From the NCBI GenBank assembly GCA_016868295.1, contig VGHJ01000011.1:1-58930 (forward strand): a stretch of 58,930 nt of DNA. The letters run 5' to 3'. Numbering within the stretch: the stretch's first letter is position 1; each line of letters begins with the position of its first letter. Source of the DNA: Betaproteobacteria bacterium (GTDB lineage Bacteria > Pseudomonadota > Gammaproteobacteria > Burkholderiales > Rhodocyclaceae). The position numbers were made by a program, and so were the translations under genes. Of this stretch, positions 34,559 through 48,908 are shown in pieces. The notes beneath the pieces were generated by a model that ran no database searches, was not told the origin of the DNA, and saw only the letters and a list, made by a program, of their open reading frames with translations.

Positions 34559-35820
34559 AGTTCTTCCCCCAGCAGTCGTTCGATGTCGGCCAGGCGCAGC
34601 TGCGCCTCGGCCTGCGCCTTGAGTCGGTCGAGCTTCGCCTTGCGCAGCTGGCGCTGCGCCTCCAGCAGCGTGGCGAAGTCCAGGCGGCCCGTCTCGTAGC
34701 CGGCCAGCGCCGCCTGGAAGGCGACGTCCGCCTGCGGCAGCAGGGCGGTGGCGACGAGCTGTTCCAGGCGCCGCGCGGCATCCAGCGCCGAGAGGTTTTC
34801 CGCCAGCTCGGCCGAGACCTGACTGAGCGCGGCCTCCTTGCGCGCACGGGCGGCGGAGGCCATCGCCGCCGCCTCGCGTTCCTGCGCGCGGCGGCTCTCC
34901 TGCCGCAGCGGAATGTTGATCTCGAACATCAGCTCCCATTCGCTGACGCGGTTGCGCGTCTGGATCGGCGAGACGCCGACGGTGAGGTCCGGGTAGCGGT
35001 TCTTCGTCACCAGCTCGCGGTTCTTGTCGGCGGCGGCGATCTGCGCCTCCTGCACGGCAAGCTGCGGGTTGGCGGCGAGCAGGCGCGCTTCCAGCGCGGT
35101 GTAATCGAGCTTCGCGGCGGCCGGCAGCGGGCGCAACGCCTGCGGCTCGGCCAGCGCGGCCTGGGGCGGGCGGCGCAGCAGGGCGTTCAGCCGCGCCGCG
35201 GCATGGTGGTGTTCGGTTTCCATCATCAGCAGTTCGCTGCGCAGCGCCGTGCGTTCGACCTGGGCGCGCACCACGTCCTGCTGCGGCACCAGGCCGTCGA
35301 CGTAGCGCGCCTGCGCCAGCTGCTCCAGGCTGCCGGCGAGGCGCAGCAATTCCCGCGTGATCTTCAGGTTTTGGCCGACGAGGTAGTACTGGGCGAAGGC
35401 GGCCTTCACCCTCGCCGCCAGCTCGGCCCAGGTGCCGCTGCGGCGCGCCTGCGCCTGCGCGGCATCGGCCGCGGCCACCTCGCGGCGCAGGTCGCGCTTG
35501 CCCCACAGCGGGATGGTCTGCGTCACGGTGTACTTCGTGCTGCCGACGCGCGCCGGCAGCAGGTTGAAGTCGCCGTTGCCCATCTGGTTGCCGACGTCGC
35601 GCAGCTCCATCCGGCCCATCGGGTCGGGCAGCGCGCCGGCCGGCTGCACGCGCTCGCGCGCCGCCTCGACCTCGAAACCCATCGCCGCCAATTCGGGGTT
35701 CTGCCGCCGCGCCAGTTCGAGCAGTTCCTCGACGCGCGCGCCGGGCACCTGTGCGCCGGCCAGGCCGCCCCACAGGCAGACGCCCAGCGCCACCGCTTTC
35801 TTCAGCATGACTCGTCGCAT
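34555..35820 (-). CDS. cusC: TolC-family outer-membrane component of the Cus efflux system
   Basis: A 421-residue outer-membrane factor. The signal peptide (MRRVMLKKAVALGVCLWGGL, ending AGAQ) precedes two OEP repeats: RVEELLELARRQNPELAAMG with PAGALPDPMGRMELRDVG, and the second LLAANPQLAVQEAQIAAADK. Long coiled-coil helices are evident (LDAARRLEQLVATALLPQAD). No Cys lipobox follows the signal sequence, unlike E. coli CusC. I prefer the ATG at 35820, which has GGAGG upstream; an in-frame GTG at 35832 or ATG at 35808 are alternatives. It overlaps cusB by 4 bp. Confidence 0.88.
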   Translation of the reverse strand: MRRVMLKKAVALGVCLWGGLAGAQVPGARVEELLELARRQNPELAAMGFEVEAARERVQPAGALPDPMGRMELRDVGNQMGNGDFNLLPARVGSTKYTVTQTIPLWGKRDLRREVAAADAAQAQARRSGTWAELAARVKAAFAQYYLVGQNLKITRELLRLAGSLEQLAQARYVDGLVPQQDVVRAQVERTALRSELLMMETEHHHAAARLNALLRRPPQAALAEPQALRPLPAAAKLDYTALEARLLAANPQLAVQEAQIAAADKNRELVTKNRYPDLTVGVSPIQTRNRVSEWELMFEINIPLRQESRRAQEREAAAMASAARARKEAALSQVSAELAENLSALDAARRLEQLVATALLPQADVAFQAALAGYETGRLDFATLLEAQRQLRKAKLDRLKAQAEAQLRLADIERLLGEEL

Positions 35821-35837
35821 GCCGCCTCCCACATGAT

Positions 35838-36131
35838 TTATTTCTCCGGCGCGATGCGCGAAATGACGTACTGGCCGTCGGCGCCCTTGACGAGGCCGAA
35901 GTCAACTTTCTGCTCCGGCTTGAGGCCGGAGAGCTGCTTCGCATCCTTGACCTTGAGGTCCATGGTCATGGCCGGCCACTTTATTGAGGGAATCGGCTCG
36001 TGGGCGAGCTTGACGACACCAGCGGCGACATCGACCTTCTTGACGACGCCCTTGCCCGCCACTTCATTGGATGCGACGGCGACGAAGGGGACGGCGGCAA
36101 GCAGCAGTGCGGTTGCGATCAGTTTCTTCAT
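35838..36131 (-). CDS. cusF: Periplasmic copper-binding protein CusF-like
   Basis: A 97-residue exported protein: signal peptide MKKLIATALLLAAVPFVAVA, then a small OB-fold domain of the CusF/YdeP-like type. The Cu(I) ligands of CusF are preserved as H in AHEPIPSIKW, the capping Trp, and both Met of PAMTMDLKV. It should carry Cu(I) to CusB. The cluster therefore encodes this domain twice: here and at the C-terminus of CusB. The ATG at 36131 follows a plausible AAGGAGA; the frame beyond it is non-coding. Confidence 0.92.
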   Translation of the reverse strand: MKKLIATALLLAAVPFVAVASNEVAGKGVVKKVDVAAGVVKLAHEPIPSIKWPAMTMDLKVKDAKQLSGLKPEQKVDFGLVKGADGQYVISRIAPEK

Positions 36132-36153
36132 GATGGGTCTCCTTGTGGACATA

Positions 36154-36612
36154 TCAGCGATGGCTTTCATAGACGGCGGTCTTGCCGGCCTTGTCGAAGC
36201 CGACGACGTCGTAGGGGTCCTTCTTCCCGGGCACTTCCATGCCCGGCGAGCCGAGCGGCATGCCCGGCGAGCCGAGCGGCATGCCCGGCACCGAGACGCC
36301 GGCCAGCGCCGGCTTCTCGCGCAGCAGGCGCCTGATGGCGGAGGCCGGCACATGGCCCTCGACGACGTAGTTGCCCACCTTGGCGGTGTGGCAGGAAGTC
36401 AGTCGCTGCGGCACGGCGAAGCGCCGCTTGACCGATTCCATGTCGTTCGTGGCGACCGTCTTCACGCGGAAGCCGTTGGCCTCCAGATGCTCCGCCCAGG
36501 CGCCGCAGCAGCCGCAGTTGGGATCCTTGTACATCAGGACCTGCGGCAGCGGTTCCGCGGCCATCGCTCCGGTCGCGGCCAGAAGGGCGAGTGCGGCAAT
36601 CCATTTGTTCAT
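36154..36612 (-). CDS. DUF411 metal-binding exported protein
   Basis: A 152-residue protein: signal peptide to residue about 20 (IAALALLAATGAMAA), then the DUF411 domain with MYKDPNCGCCGAWAEHLEAN (CxCC), SCHTAKVGNYVVEGHVPA and the typical GVSVPGMPLGSPGMEV. DUF411 proteins occur in copper- and mercury-resistance clusters, with the CGCC and CH residues as likely ligands; their exact role is not known. A 21-bp tandem repeat duplicates the GMPLGSP unit. The start is the ATG at 36612. A 25-bp motif copy lies at 36394-36418. Confidence 0.88.
   Translation of the reverse strand: MNKWIAALALLAATGAMAAEPLPQVLMYKDPNCGCCGAWAEHLEANGFRVKTVATNDMESVKRRFAVPQRLTSCHTAKVGNYVVEGHVPASAIRRLLREKPALAGVSVPGMPLGSPGMPLGSPGMEVPGKKDPYDVVGFDKAGKTAVYESHR
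36238..36279. repeat. Two-copy 21-bp tandem repeat in the DUF411 gene
   Basis: Identical 21-bp units at 36238-36258 and 36259-36279, with a partial third copy (CATGCCCGGC) at 36280. They duplicate the seven-residue GMPLGSP motif near the C-terminus, probably by replication slippage. Confidence 0.9.
36394..36418 (+). repeat. 25-bp dispersed motif, copy H
   Basis: Reads GGAAGTCAGT, CGCTGCGGC, ACGGCG. It lies in the DUF411 gene, antisense to it; the coding strand gives FAVPQRLTSCH, overlapping the conserved SCH. Confidence 0.75.
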
Positions 36613-36747
36613 GCGCGTCGCTCCATGCATCATCGATATGGCGTACACCCGGTGTCAGCGGGCGTCCGCAATTTGATTGAGCGTGCGCGACGAATACCGG
36701 CTCCTAACGGTGCCGGCGGACGGGCTTGTGGAACGAGGCGCCCGCTC

Positions 36748-37116
36748 TCAGGAGCGGGTGGCGACAGGGGGCGGGTTGGGTTCTTCCGGCGTGTGCGAGG
36801 CCGGCATAGGCTCGGCCGCGGCGAGGAAGACGCGGGGAACGGCCACGCTCGGGGCGGTGGCCTCGGCAACGGGGATCATGCCGGAGCAGGCGAGGTGGCA
36901 GATGCCGCACTGCTCGCAGGCAAGGCCGCCAGCATTCTGCGGCTGCGCGTCGACCGCGCCGTCATGCCCGGGGCAGTGCTCGGCCTGGACGGCCATGTCC
37001 GTGGCCACACCCTGCATCGGCATGGCCTGGGCGGTCAGCGTCTGCAGCGGCAGCAGCAAGGCGATCAGCAGGGCGAAAAGCTTGCGCAATTCAATTGTCC
37101 CGGAAACCGACAACAC
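36748..37116 (-). CDS. Small Cys/His-rich exported protein (DUF2946-like)
   Basis: Up to 122 residues: an N-terminal hydrophobic signal (LRKLFALLIALLLPLQTLTA) and a Cys/His-rich part (AEHCPGHD; LACEQCGICHLACSGM), then a Pro-rich tail. Small proteins of this pattern (DUF2946) are common at the head of copper-resistance operons, and the Cys/His spacing suggests metal binding. The start is uncertain: GTG at 37116 is the longest, TTG at 37089 directly precedes the signal sequence. Function unknown; context points to copper. Confidence 0.6.
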   Translation of the reverse strand: MLSVSGTIELRKLFALLIALLLPLQTLTAQAMPMQGVATDMAVQAEHCPGHDGAVDAQPQNAGGLACEQCGICHLACSGMIPVAEATAPSVAVPRVFLAAAEPMPASHTPEEPNPPPVATRS

Positions 37117-37156
37117 CTTGAAAGACCGGGCATTGCCGTGAAAGTTCAGCCCTAAC

Positions 37157-38977
37157 TTACTCCACCGTCACGGATTTCGCAAGGTTGCGCGGTTTATCCA
37201 CGTCGGTCCCCTTGACCAGGGCGGCATGGTAGGCGAGCAACTGCAGGGGCACGACGTGCAGCACCGGCGAGAGCAAACCGTAGTGCTCGGGCATGCGCAG
37301 GATATGCACGCCTTCCGACTCCGGGATCTCGCTGCCGGCATCGGCAAAGACGAACAGCTCGCCTCCGCGGGCGCGCACTTCCTGCAGGTTCGACTTGAGT
37401 TTCTCCAGCAGGGCGTCGTTCGGCGCCACGGCAATCACCGGCATGTCCTGGTCGACCAGCGCCAGCGGGCCGTGCTTGAGCTCGCCGGCCGGATAGGCCT
37501 CGGCGTGGATGTAGGAGATTTCCTTCAGCTTCAGCGCACCTTCGAGCGCGATCGGGTAGTGCAGGCCGCGGCCGAGAAACAGGGCATGGTGTCGGCCGGC
37601 GAACTGTTTGGCCCAGGCGGCGATGTCCTTCTCCAGTTCCAGCACGCGGCCCACCGCCAGCGGCAGGTGGCGCATGGCCGTGAGGTGGGCCGATTCCTCG
37701 CGCGCGTCGATGCGGTCGTTCAGCCGCGCCAGCGTCACCGCCAGCAGGAAGAGGGCGGCGAGCTGAGTGGTGAAGGCCTTGGTCGACGCCACGCCGATCT
37801 CCGGGCCGGCCCGGGTGAGGAACTTCAGCGCCGCCTCGCGCACGATGGCCGACTCGGGCACGTTGCAGATGGCGAGCGTGCGCGACTGGCCGAGCACGCG
37901 CGCGTGCTTGAGCGCCGCCAGCGTGTCGGCCGTCTCGCCCGACTGCGAGATGGCCACCACCAGCGCCTCGGGATTGGGCACCGAGGCGCGGTAGCGGTAC
38001 TCGCTGGCGATCTCGACGCTGCAGGACAGTCCGGCGAGCTGCTCGATCCAGTAGCGTGCGGTCAGTCCCGCGTGGTAGCTGGTGCCGCAGGCGAGGATGA
38101 GCACGCTCCTGGCGTCGCGCAACATCTCCTCCGCGCCGGCGCCGAAGAGCTGCGGCGCCGCCGACTGCGCCGCGCCGATCATCTCGAGCGTATTCGCCAG
38201 GGCCTGCGGCTGCTCGAAGATCTCCTTCTGCATGTAGTGCCGGTAGTGGCCGAGCTCGACGGCGTCCGCCGAGAGCGTGCTCTCGTGCGCCGGCCGCTCG
38301 GCCGGCGAGCCGTCGGCGCGCACGATGCGCACGCCGCCGCGGGCGATCTCGGCGATGTCGCCGTCTTCCAGATAAATCAGGGTGCGCGTCACCTGCAGCA
38401 GCGCCGCCGCGTCCGAGGCGGCGTAGTGGCCGTCTTCGCCCAGCCCGAGCAGCAGCGGCGCGCCGTGCCGCGCGACGACGATGCGCAGCGGCTCCTTCTC
38501 CGAGAGCACGGCGATGGCGTAGGCGCCGATCAGCTCGGCGCAGGCGGCGCGCACGGCAGCCAGCAGATCGGCCTGCGACTTCAGCTTGTGCTCGATGAGG
38601 TGGGCGATGACCTCGGTGTCGGTCTCCGAGGCGAAGGCGTAGCCCTGGCCGGCCAGGCGGGCCTTGATCTCGGCGTAATTCTCGATGATGCCGTTGTGCA
38701 CCACCGCCAGTCCGCCGGAAACATGCGGGTGGGCGTTGCGCTCGGAGGGCACGCCGTGCGTGGCCCAGCGCGTGTGGGCGATGCCGGTGCCGGCCGAGAG
38801 CCCCTCGGCGCGCGTCGCCAGCTCGGCGACGCGGCCGACGGCGCGCAGGCGGTGCATGGCGCCGTTGTGCACGGCCAGGCCGGCCGAGTCGTAGCCGCGG
38901 TATTCGAGCTTGCGCAGGCCTTCGATCAGGATGGGAACGATGTTGCGGTCGGCGACCGCGGCGACGATGCCGCACAT
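37157..38977 (-). CDS. glmS: Glutamine-fructose-6-phosphate aminotransferase (isomerizing)
   Basis: A 606-residue enzyme making glucosamine-6-phosphate, the first step to UDP-GlcNAc. The N-terminal glutaminase has the nucleophile Cys2 ([11 protein letters not shown]), with [18 protein letters not shown] and [12 protein letters not shown]; two SIS isomerase domains follow ([55 protein letters not shown]), ending with the typical [13 protein letters not shown]. Length matches E. coli GlmS (609). It begins 1 bp after the glmU stop. No glmS riboswitch is present, as expected in this group. Confidence 0.98.
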   Translation of the reverse strand: MCGIVAAVADRNIVPILIEGLRKLEYRGYDSAGLAVHNGAMHRLRAVGRVAELATRAEGLSAGTGIAHTRWATHGVPSERNAHPHVSGGLAVVHNGIIENYAEIKARLAGQGYAFASETDTEVIAHLIEHKLKSQADLLAAVRAACAELIGAYAIAVLSEKEPLRIVVARHGAPLLLGLGEDGHYAASDAAALLQVTRTLIYLEDGDIAEIARGGVRIVRADGSPAERPAHESTLSADAVELGHYRHYMQKEIFEQPQALANTLEMIGAAQSAAPQLFGAGAEEMLRDARSVLILACGTSYHAGLTARYWIEQLAGLSCSVEIASEYRYRASVPNPEALVVAISQSGETADTLAALKHARVLGQSRTLAICNVPESAIVREAALKFLTRAGPEIGVASTKAFTTQLAALFLLAVTLARLNDRIDAREESAHLTAMRHLPLAVGRVLELEKDIAAWAKQFAGRHHALFLGRGLHYPIALEGALKLKEISYIHAEAYPAGELKHGPLALVDQDMPVIAVAPNDALLEKLKSNLQEVRARGGELFVFADAGSEIPESEGVHILRMPEHYGLLSPVLHVVPLQLLAYHAALVKGTDVDKPRNLAKSVTVE

Positions 38978-38978
38978 A

Positions 38979-40334
38979 TTATTTCTTCTTGATAGGCCGC
39001 TTCCAACCGGGCACGGTGAGCTGCTTCACCCGCGTGAGGGTCAGCTTCTCCGGCGGCGCATCCTGCGTCAGCGTGGTGCCGGCGCCGAGCGTGGCGCCTC
39101 GGCCGACCGTGACGGGCGCCACCAGCTGCGTGTCTGAGCCGATGAAGACGTCGTCCTCGATCACCGTGCGGTGCTTGTTGGCGCCGTCGTAGTTGCAGGT
39201 GATGGTGCCGGCGCCGACGTTGACGTTTTTGCCCACGGTGGCGTCGCCGACGTAGGCGAGATGGTTGGCCTTCGATTTGTCGGCAACCGTGCTGTTCTTC
39301 ACCTCGACGAAGTTGCCGATGTGCACCTCATCGGCCAGCCTGGTGCCTGGGCGCAGGCGCGCAAAGGGGCCGATGCGGCAGTCCCTGCCCGCCTCGGCCT
39401 CCTCGATATGGCTGAAGGGCGCGATGCGCGTGCCGGCGCCGATCACGGCGTTCCTGAGCACGCAGTGGGCACCGACCTCGACGCCGTTGCCGAGCACGAC
39501 GCGGCCCTCGAAGACGCAGTTCACGTCGATCGACACGTCGCGGCCGCAATCGAGCTCGCCACGCACGTCGATGCGCTCCGGGTCGGCCAGGGTGACGCCG
39601 CTCTCCATCAACAGCAGCGCGTTGTTGCGCTGGTGGATGCGCTCGAGCTCGGCCAGCTGGACCTTGCTGTTCACGCCGAGCACTTCCCAGCCGGCGTCGG
39701 GCTGGGTGGTGGCCACCGCCATGTCCTCGCCGATGGCGAGTCGGACGATGTCGGTCAGGTAGTACTCCCCCTGCGCGTTGTTGTTGCCCAGCGCCGGCAG
39801 CCAGCGCTTGAGCGCCGCGGTCGGCGCGGCCATGAAGCCGGTGTTGATCTCGTCGATGGCACGCTCGTCGTCGGAGGCGTCGCGATGCTCGACGATGCGC
39901 CGCACCCTGCCATCGTCGTCACGCACGATGCGGCCGTAGCCGGTCGGATCTTCGAGGAACTCGGTCAGCACGGCGAGGCCGTTGCCGGCCACTTCGGCCA
40001 GGCGCGAGAGAGTGGCGGCGCCGATCAGCGGCACGTCGCCATAGAGCACCAGGGTGGGTGCGCCGTCGTCGAGAAAAGTCAGTGTCTGCAGCACGGCGTG
40101 GCCGGTGCCGAGCTGGAGTTCCTGCTTGACCCAGATCAGGTCGGGTGCGTCGAGCGCCTCGCGCACCGATTCGCCGCCGTGGCCGTAGACGACGCAGATT
40201 TTCCCGGCGCCCAGTTCGCGCGCCGTCTCCAGCACATGCCCCAGCAGCGGCCGCCCGCCGAGGCGGTGCAGCACCTTGGGCAGGTCCGAGCGCATGCGCT
40301 TGCCTTGTCCGGCGGCGAGGATGACGACGTTCAT
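38979..40334 (-). CDS. glmU: Bifunctional N-acetylglucosamine-1-phosphate uridyltransferase / glucosamine-1-phosphate acetyltransferase
   Basis: A 451-residue enzyme for the last two steps of UDP-GlcNAc synthesis. The N-terminal pyrophosphorylase has [18 protein letters not shown] and [10 protein letters not shown]; the C-terminal left-handed beta-helix has [19 protein letters not shown] and [19 protein letters not shown]. The start ATG at 40334 begins [11 protein letters not shown]. It is in an operon with glmS. A 25-bp motif copy lies at 40074-40098. Confidence 0.98.
   Translation of the reverse strand: MNVVILAAGQGKRMRSDLPKVLHRLGGRPLLGHVLETARELGAGKICVVYGHGGESVREALDAPDLIWVKQELQLGTGHAVLQTLTFLDDGAPTLVLYGDVPLIGAATLSRLAEVAGNGLAVLTEFLEDPTGYGRIVRDDDGRVRRIVEHRDASDDERAIDEINTGFMAAPTAALKRWLPALGNNNAQGEYYLTDIVRLAIGEDMAVATTQPDAGWEVLGVNSKVQLAELERIHQRNNALLLMESGVTLADPERIDVRGELDCGRDVSIDVNCVFEGRVVLGNGVEVGAHCVLRNAVIGAGTRIAPFSHIEEAEAGRDCRIGPFARLRPGTRLADEVHIGNFVEVKNSTVADKSKANHLAYVGDATVGKNVNVGAGTITCNYDGANKHRTVIEDDVFIGSDTQLVAPVTVGRGATLGAGTTLTQDAPPEKLTLTRVKQLTVPGWKRPIKKK
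40074..40098 (+). repeat. 25-bp dispersed motif, copy I
   Basis: Reads AAAAGTCAGT, GTCTGCAGC, ACGGCG. It lies in glmU, antisense to it; the coding strand gives [13 protein letters not shown]. Confidence 0.8.
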
Positions 40335-40395
40335 GACGCAGGAATGGGGTGAGAGTGGGGAAATTCTAGCATGCGTCCCGCGGGAACCCTGAAAC

Positions 40396-40423
40396 GGCAA
40401 GGGCGGCCACAGCCGCCCTTGCC
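40396..40423 (-). terminator. Hairpin downstream of gltD
   Basis: A perfect 12-bp stem GGCAAGGGCGGC / GCCGCCCTTGCC around CACA, 16 bp after the gltD stop. On the minus strand only GTTTC follows, so it is a weak intrinsic terminator or a 3'-end stabiliser separating gltBD from glmUS. Confidence 0.65.
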
Positions 40424-40438
40424 CCTCGGCCGGAACGT

Positions 40439-41902
40439 TCAGCGCGGCAAAGTCGAGCCGCCCATGAGGAACTCATCGACAGCGCGGGCGCACTGGCGTC
40501 CCTCGCGGATCGCCCAGACGACGAGCGACTGGCCGCGGCGCATGTCGCCGGCGGCAAAGACCTTGGCGACATTGGTCTGGTAGCAGCCGGCGCCGTCGGT
40601 CGCCGCCTGGGCGTTGCCGCGTGCGTCCTTCGCCACGCCGAAGGCGTCGAGCACGCCGCCCGCGGGAGAGACGAAACCCATGGCGAGGAAGACGAGATCG
40701 GCCTTGACGGTAAACTCGCTGCCGGGAATCTCGCTCATCTTGCCGTCCTTCCAGTCGAGGCGGACGCACTTGAGCGCCTTCAGCTTGCCTTTGTCGCCGA
40801 CGAAGGCCTTGGTGGCGACGGACCAGTCGCGCTGGCAGCCCTCGTGATGCGAGGAGGAGGTTCGCATCTTGGTCGGCCAGTAGGGCCAGACGAGCGGCTT
40901 GTTCTCCTGTTCGGGGGGGCGCGGCAGCAGCTCGAACTGGGTGACCGAGGCGGCGCCCTGGCGGTTCGAGGTGCCGACGCAGTCGGAGCCGGTGTCGCCG
41001 CCGCCGATGACGACGACGCGCTTGCCCTTGGCCGAGATCGGGTTCCCGCCGTCGCCGGCGACTTCCTTGTTCTGCTGGATGAGGAACTCGAGCGCGAAAT
41101 GCACGCCGGCCAGGTCACGGCCGGGGACGGGCAGGTCGCGCGGGTGCTCCGCCCCGCCGGCCAGCACCACGGCGTGGAAATCCTTGAGCAGCTTTTCGGC
41201 GTTGACGGTCTTCTTCGCGTCATTGGCCACGCCCTGCGGCAGGACGGCGCCGGTGACCATGATCCCGGTCCTGAACGTGACACCTTCGGCTGCGAGCTGG
41301 GCCATGCGCCAGTCGATCAGGCGCTTGTCGAGCTTGAAGTCGGGAATGCCGTAGCGCATCAGGCCGCCGATGCGGCTGTTCTTCTCGAACACGGTGACGT
41401 CGTGGCCGACGCGCGCCAACTGCTGCGCCGCCGCCAGGCCGGCCGGGCCGGAGCCGACCACCGCCACCTTCCTGCCGGTCTTCCTCGCCGGAGGCTGCGG
41501 CAGCACCCAGCCGCTCTCGCCGGCCTTGTCGATGATGGCGTGCTCGATCGACTTGATGCCGACGGCATCGGTGTTGATGTTGAGCGTACACGCCGCCTCG
41601 CAGGGCGCCGGGCAGATGCGGCTGGTGACTTCCGGGAAGTTGTTGGTCGAATGCAGCACCTCGATGGCCTGCTTCCAGTTGCCGCGATAGACGAGGTCGT
41701 TCCAGTCCGGGATGACGTTGTTCACCGGACAGCCGCTCGAGCAGAACGGGATGCCGCAGTCCATGCAGCGCGCCCCCTGCTGGGCGGCCTGCTCGTCGGT
41801 GAGAGGTAAGACGAATTCCCGATAGTGCTTCAGGCGCGCATCCCTGGCCTCGTAGACCTCTGACAGGCGCTGGAATTCCATGAATCCTGTGGGTTTGCCC
41901 AT
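40439..41902 (-). CDS. gltD: Glutamate synthase (NADPH) small subunit
   Basis: A 487-residue flavoprotein that feeds NADPH electrons to GltB. The N-terminal Fe-S region is [20 protein letters not shown] with [12 protein letters not shown]; the FAD site is [20 protein letters not shown] and the NADPH site [16 protein letters not shown]. Length is normal. It lies directly after gltB; the gltB stop codon starts at 41903, one base beyond the gltD ATG, so the two are tightly coupled. Confidence 0.97.
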   Translation of the reverse strand: MGKPTGFMEFQRLSEVYEARDARLKHYREFVLPLTDEQAAQQGARCMDCGIPFCSSGCPVNNVIPDWNDLVYRGNWKQAIEVLHSTNNFPEVTSRICPAPCEAACTLNINTDAVGIKSIEHAIIDKAGESGWVLPQPPARKTGRKVAVVGSGPAGLAAAQQLARVGHDVTVFEKNSRIGGLMRYGIPDFKLDKRLIDWRMAQLAAEGVTFRTGIMVTGAVLPQGVANDAKKTVNAEKLLKDFHAVVLAGGAEHPRDLPVPGRDLAGVHFALEFLIQQNKEVAGDGGNPISAKGKRVVVIGGGDTGSDCVGTSNRQGAASVTQFELLPRPPEQENKPLVWPYWPTKMRTSSSHHEGCQRDWSVATKAFVGDKGKLKALKCVRLDWKDGKMSEIPGSEFTVKADLVFLAMGFVSPAGGVLDAFGVAKDARGNAQAATDGAGCYQTNVAKVFAAGDMRRGQSLVVWAIREGRQCARAVDEFLMGGSTLPR

Positions 41903-46546
<4,644 letters not shown>

Positions 46547-46583
46547 CTCAGTTTCCTCAATACAAGCGTTCCTGCCCGGCCGT

Positions 46584-46619
46584 GAAAAAAAGCCGGCGCA
46601 TGATGGGGCGCACCGGCTT
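46584..46619 (-). terminator. Terminator-like hairpin in the gltB leader (attenuator candidate)
   Basis: On the minus strand AAGCCGG (46619-46613) and GCG (46610-46608) pair with CGC and CCGGCTT (46599-46590), with a two-base bulge, and are followed by a run of seven T (46591-46585). This is a good intrinsic terminator, but it lies between the gltB promoter and the gltB start codon, about 40 bp upstream of the ATG, so it would act as a leader attenuator. Confidence 0.7.
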
Positions 46620-46647
46620 CTCTTTAAACCGTTAGGGCGAACCGTGA

Positions 46648-46676
46648 AATATACTGCCAATCGGCGGCAGCTTCAA
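46648..46676 (-). promoter_or_regulatory. gltBD promoter
   Basis: Minus strand TTGAAG (46676-46671), 17 bp, TATATT (46653-46648), giving a start near 46641 and a leader of about 95 nt containing the terminator-like hairpin. Confidence 0.7.
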
Positions 46677-46708
46677 GAAGAAAAGCCTATCGAGGGGCCT
46701 GCCCGGGC

Positions 46709-47830
46709 TTATATCTCGCCGACCGCGAACAGGCGGCGGTGCTCGCGGATGGCGTAGCGGTCGGTCATGCCCGCGACGTAGTCGGCGATGGCGCGCGGCT
46801 TGTCGTTGCGGGCCATCTGCTGGTACTGCGGCGGCAGGAGGCGAGGATCCTCCATGAAAGCGCCGAAGAGGTCGGAAATGATGCGCCGCGCCTTGTTGGT
46901 CATGCGCAGCACCTGGTAGTGCTGGTAGAGGTTGATGCGCAGAAAGTGCTTGAGCGCCTTGTGCTCGGCATGCATGGCCTGGCTGAAGGCCGCCAGTGGG
47001 GCCGCCTCGCGCACGTCGTCCAGCGTCCGGATGCCTGCCGCGGCGATATTGCGTCCCGTCTCCTCGATCAGGTCCACTGCGAGGGAGTTGATCATGCGCC
47101 GCACCGTTTCATGGATCAGGCGGCGTCCGCCTATCTGCGGAAATTCACTCCGCGCCTCGGCGGCGTGGCACGTCCAGATGCCGACCTCCTCGAGCTGCTC
47201 CAGGTTGATCAGGCCGGAGCGCAGGCCGTCGTCCACATCGTGGTTGTTGTAGCCGATCTCGTCTGCCAGATTGCACAACTGGGCCTCGAGCGAGGGTTGC
47301 GTGCCCTCGATAAAACGCCGGCCGAGTTCGCCCAGCTCAGGCGCCTTCTTCGGGGAGCAGTGCTTGAGGATGCCCTCGCGCGTCTCGTAGGTCAGGTTGA
47401 GTCCGTCGAAGGCCCCATAGCGTTCCTCCAACTGGTCGACCGTGCGCAAACTCTGCAGGTTGTGCTCGAAGCCGCCGTGATCGCGCATGCAGGCGTTGAG
47501 GGCATCCTGGCCGGCGTGGCCGAACGGGGTGTGGCCCAGGTCGTGCGAGAGGGCGATGGCCTCGGCGAGGTCTTCGTTGAGGCTCAGCGCGCGTGCCAGG
47601 GTGCGCGCAATCTGCGCCACCTCGATGCTGTGGGTGAGGCGGGTGCGGAACAGGTCGCCCTCGTGATTGACGAAGACCTGCGTCTTGTATTCGAGGCGGC
47701 GGAAGGCCGTCGAGTGCACGACGCGGTCGCGGTCGCGCTGGAACTCGCTGCGAGCGGCCGGCTGCGGTTCGGGGTGGCGACGGCCGCGAGAGTTCGCCGC
47801 GCTGACGGCATGGGGCGCCAGCTCAACCAT
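46709..47830 (-). CDS. Deoxyguanosinetriphosphate triphosphohydrolase-like HD protein
   Basis: A 373-residue HD-domain protein of the Dgt-like family that cleaves dNTPs to deoxynucleosides and tripolyphosphate. The metal site is visible as [17 protein letters not shown], the HD pair in [16 protein letters not shown], and a later Asp in [17 protein letters not shown]. The start ATG at 47830 overlaps the aroB stop by 8 bp (ATGGTTGA), and the frame beyond is a shadow of aroB. It is the usual gene between aroB and gltB in betaproteobacteria. Confidence 0.92.
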   Translation of the reverse strand: MVELAPHAVSAANSRGRRHPEPQPAARSEFQRDRDRVVHSTAFRRLEYKTQVFVNHEGDLFRTRLTHSIEVAQIARTLARALSLNEDLAEAIALSHDLGHTPFGHAGQDALNACMRDHGGFEHNLQSLRTVDQLEERYGAFDGLNLTYETREGILKHCSPKKAPELGELGRRFIEGTQPSLEAQLCNLADEIGYNNHDVDDGLRSGLINLEQLEEVGIWTCHAAEARSEFPQIGGRRLIHETVRRMINSLAVDLIEETGRNIAAAGIRTLDDVREAAPLAAFSQAMHAEHKALKHFLRINLYQHYQVLRMTNKARRIISDLFGAFMEDPRLLPPQYQQMARNDKPRAIADYVAGMTDRYAIREHRRLFAVGEI

Positions 47831-48908
47831 GGCAGCAGGCCTCGATGGCGGCACGGATGTCGGCTTCGCCCGCTTCCGCGCTGACCACGCCCTCGCCGAT
47901 CCGCTTGAGCAGGACCAGGCGCAGCTTCCCGGCGGCAACCTTCTTGTCGAGCGACATGAGTTCGAGATAGCGCCCGGCGCCCAGCGCCGGCCCGGCGACG
48001 GGCAGGCCTGCCTCCTTCAGCAGGGCGGCGATGCGCTTGCAGTCCGGCTCCGACAGCCAGCCGAGGCGGCGCGACAGTTCGGCCGCCATCACCATGCCGG
48101 CGGCGACCGCCTCGCCGTGCAGCCACTCGCCGTAGCCCAGGCCGGCCTCGATGGCGTGACCGAAGGTGTGTCCGAGATTGAGCAGGGCGCGCACGCCGGA
48201 CTCGGTTTCGTCCTCGGCCACGATTTCGGCCTTGTCGATGCAGGAGCGGGCGATGGCATGGGTGAGCGCCTCGGTATCCCGCGCCAGCAGCCGCGCCATG
48301 TTCTGCTCCAGCCATTCGAGGAAAGGCCGGTCGCGTATCAATCCGTACTTGATCACCTCGGCCAGACCGGCACGCAGTTCCCGATCGGGCAGAGTGGCCA
48401 GCGTGTCGATGTCGGCCAGCACGAGGCGCGGTTGCCAGAAGGCGCCGATCATGTTCTTGCCGAGCGGATGGTTGATGCCGGTCTTGCCGCCGACGGAGGA
48501 GTCGACTTGCGCCAGCAACGTTGTCGGTATCTGGATGAAGGGCACGCCGCGCTGGTAACTGGCTGCCGCGAAGCCGGCCAGGTCGCCGACGACGCCGCCG
48601 CCCAATGCGATGATCGTCGTCGCCCGTTCGCAGCGGTTTTCGAGCAGCGCGTCGAATATGCGATTCAGCGTCCTCCAGTTCTTGTGTTCCTCCCCGTCGG
48701 GCAAAACGATGTCGGTCACCTTCACCCCTTTCGCACGCAGGGGAGCGGCCAGTCGGGACAGGTATAGCGGCGCCACGGTCTCGTTGCTGACCACCGCGAC
48801 GAACGGGGCCTTCAGGTGGGGCAGTACCAGGTCGGCATTCCCCAGCAGGCCGCTGCCGATCTGAATGGGGTAGCTGCGTTCGCCGAGGGATACTTTCAGG
48901 GTTTGCAT
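47823..48908 (-). CDS. aroB: 3-dehydroquinate synthase
   Basis: A 361-residue shikimate-pathway enzyme converting DAHP to 3-dehydroquinate. NAD-binding and active-site stretches are visible: [76 protein letters not shown], and the metal-binding His residues in [13 protein letters not shown] and [13 protein letters not shown]. It overlaps aroK by 13 bp, consistent with coupled translation. Confidence 0.98.
   Translation of the reverse strand: MQTLKVSLGERSYPIQIGSGLLGNADLVLPHLKAPFVAVVSNETVAPLYLSRLAAPLRAKGVKVTDIVLPDGEEHKNWRTLNRIFDALLENRCERATTIIALGGGVVGDLAGFAAASYQRGVPFIQIPTTLLAQVDSSVGGKTGINHPLGKNMIGAFWQPRLVLADIDTLATLPDRELRAGLAEVIKYGLIRDRPFLEWLEQNMARLLARDTEALTHAIARSCIDKAEIVAEDETESGVRALLNLGHTFGHAIEAGLGYGEWLHGEAVAAGMVMAAELSRRLGWLSEPDCKRIAALLKEAGLPVAGPALGAGRYLELMSLDKKVAAGKLRLVLLKRIGEGVVSAEAGEADIRAAIEACCHG

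Noticed and set aside
29836-35820. A Co/Zn/Cd efflux (CzcABC) identity for the heavy-metal RND cluster
   Set aside because: The three methionines of the Cu(I)/Ag(I) site are conserved in the pump and CusF domains are present, which points to copper/silver.
33014-35944. A 976-codon frame suggesting a cusC-cusB fusion
   Set aside because: Its first 460 codons are an off-frame reading of cusC. True cusB starts at the GTG at 34558, overlapping the cusC stop by 4 bp.
36238-36289. A CRISPR-like short repeat
   Set aside because: The units are directly abutting, without spacers, and encode protein in frame. No CRISPR array or cas gene was seen anywhere in the window.
38978-39000. glmS ribozyme/riboswitch before glmS
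   Set aside because: There is only one base between glmU and glmS, so no room for the ribozyme.
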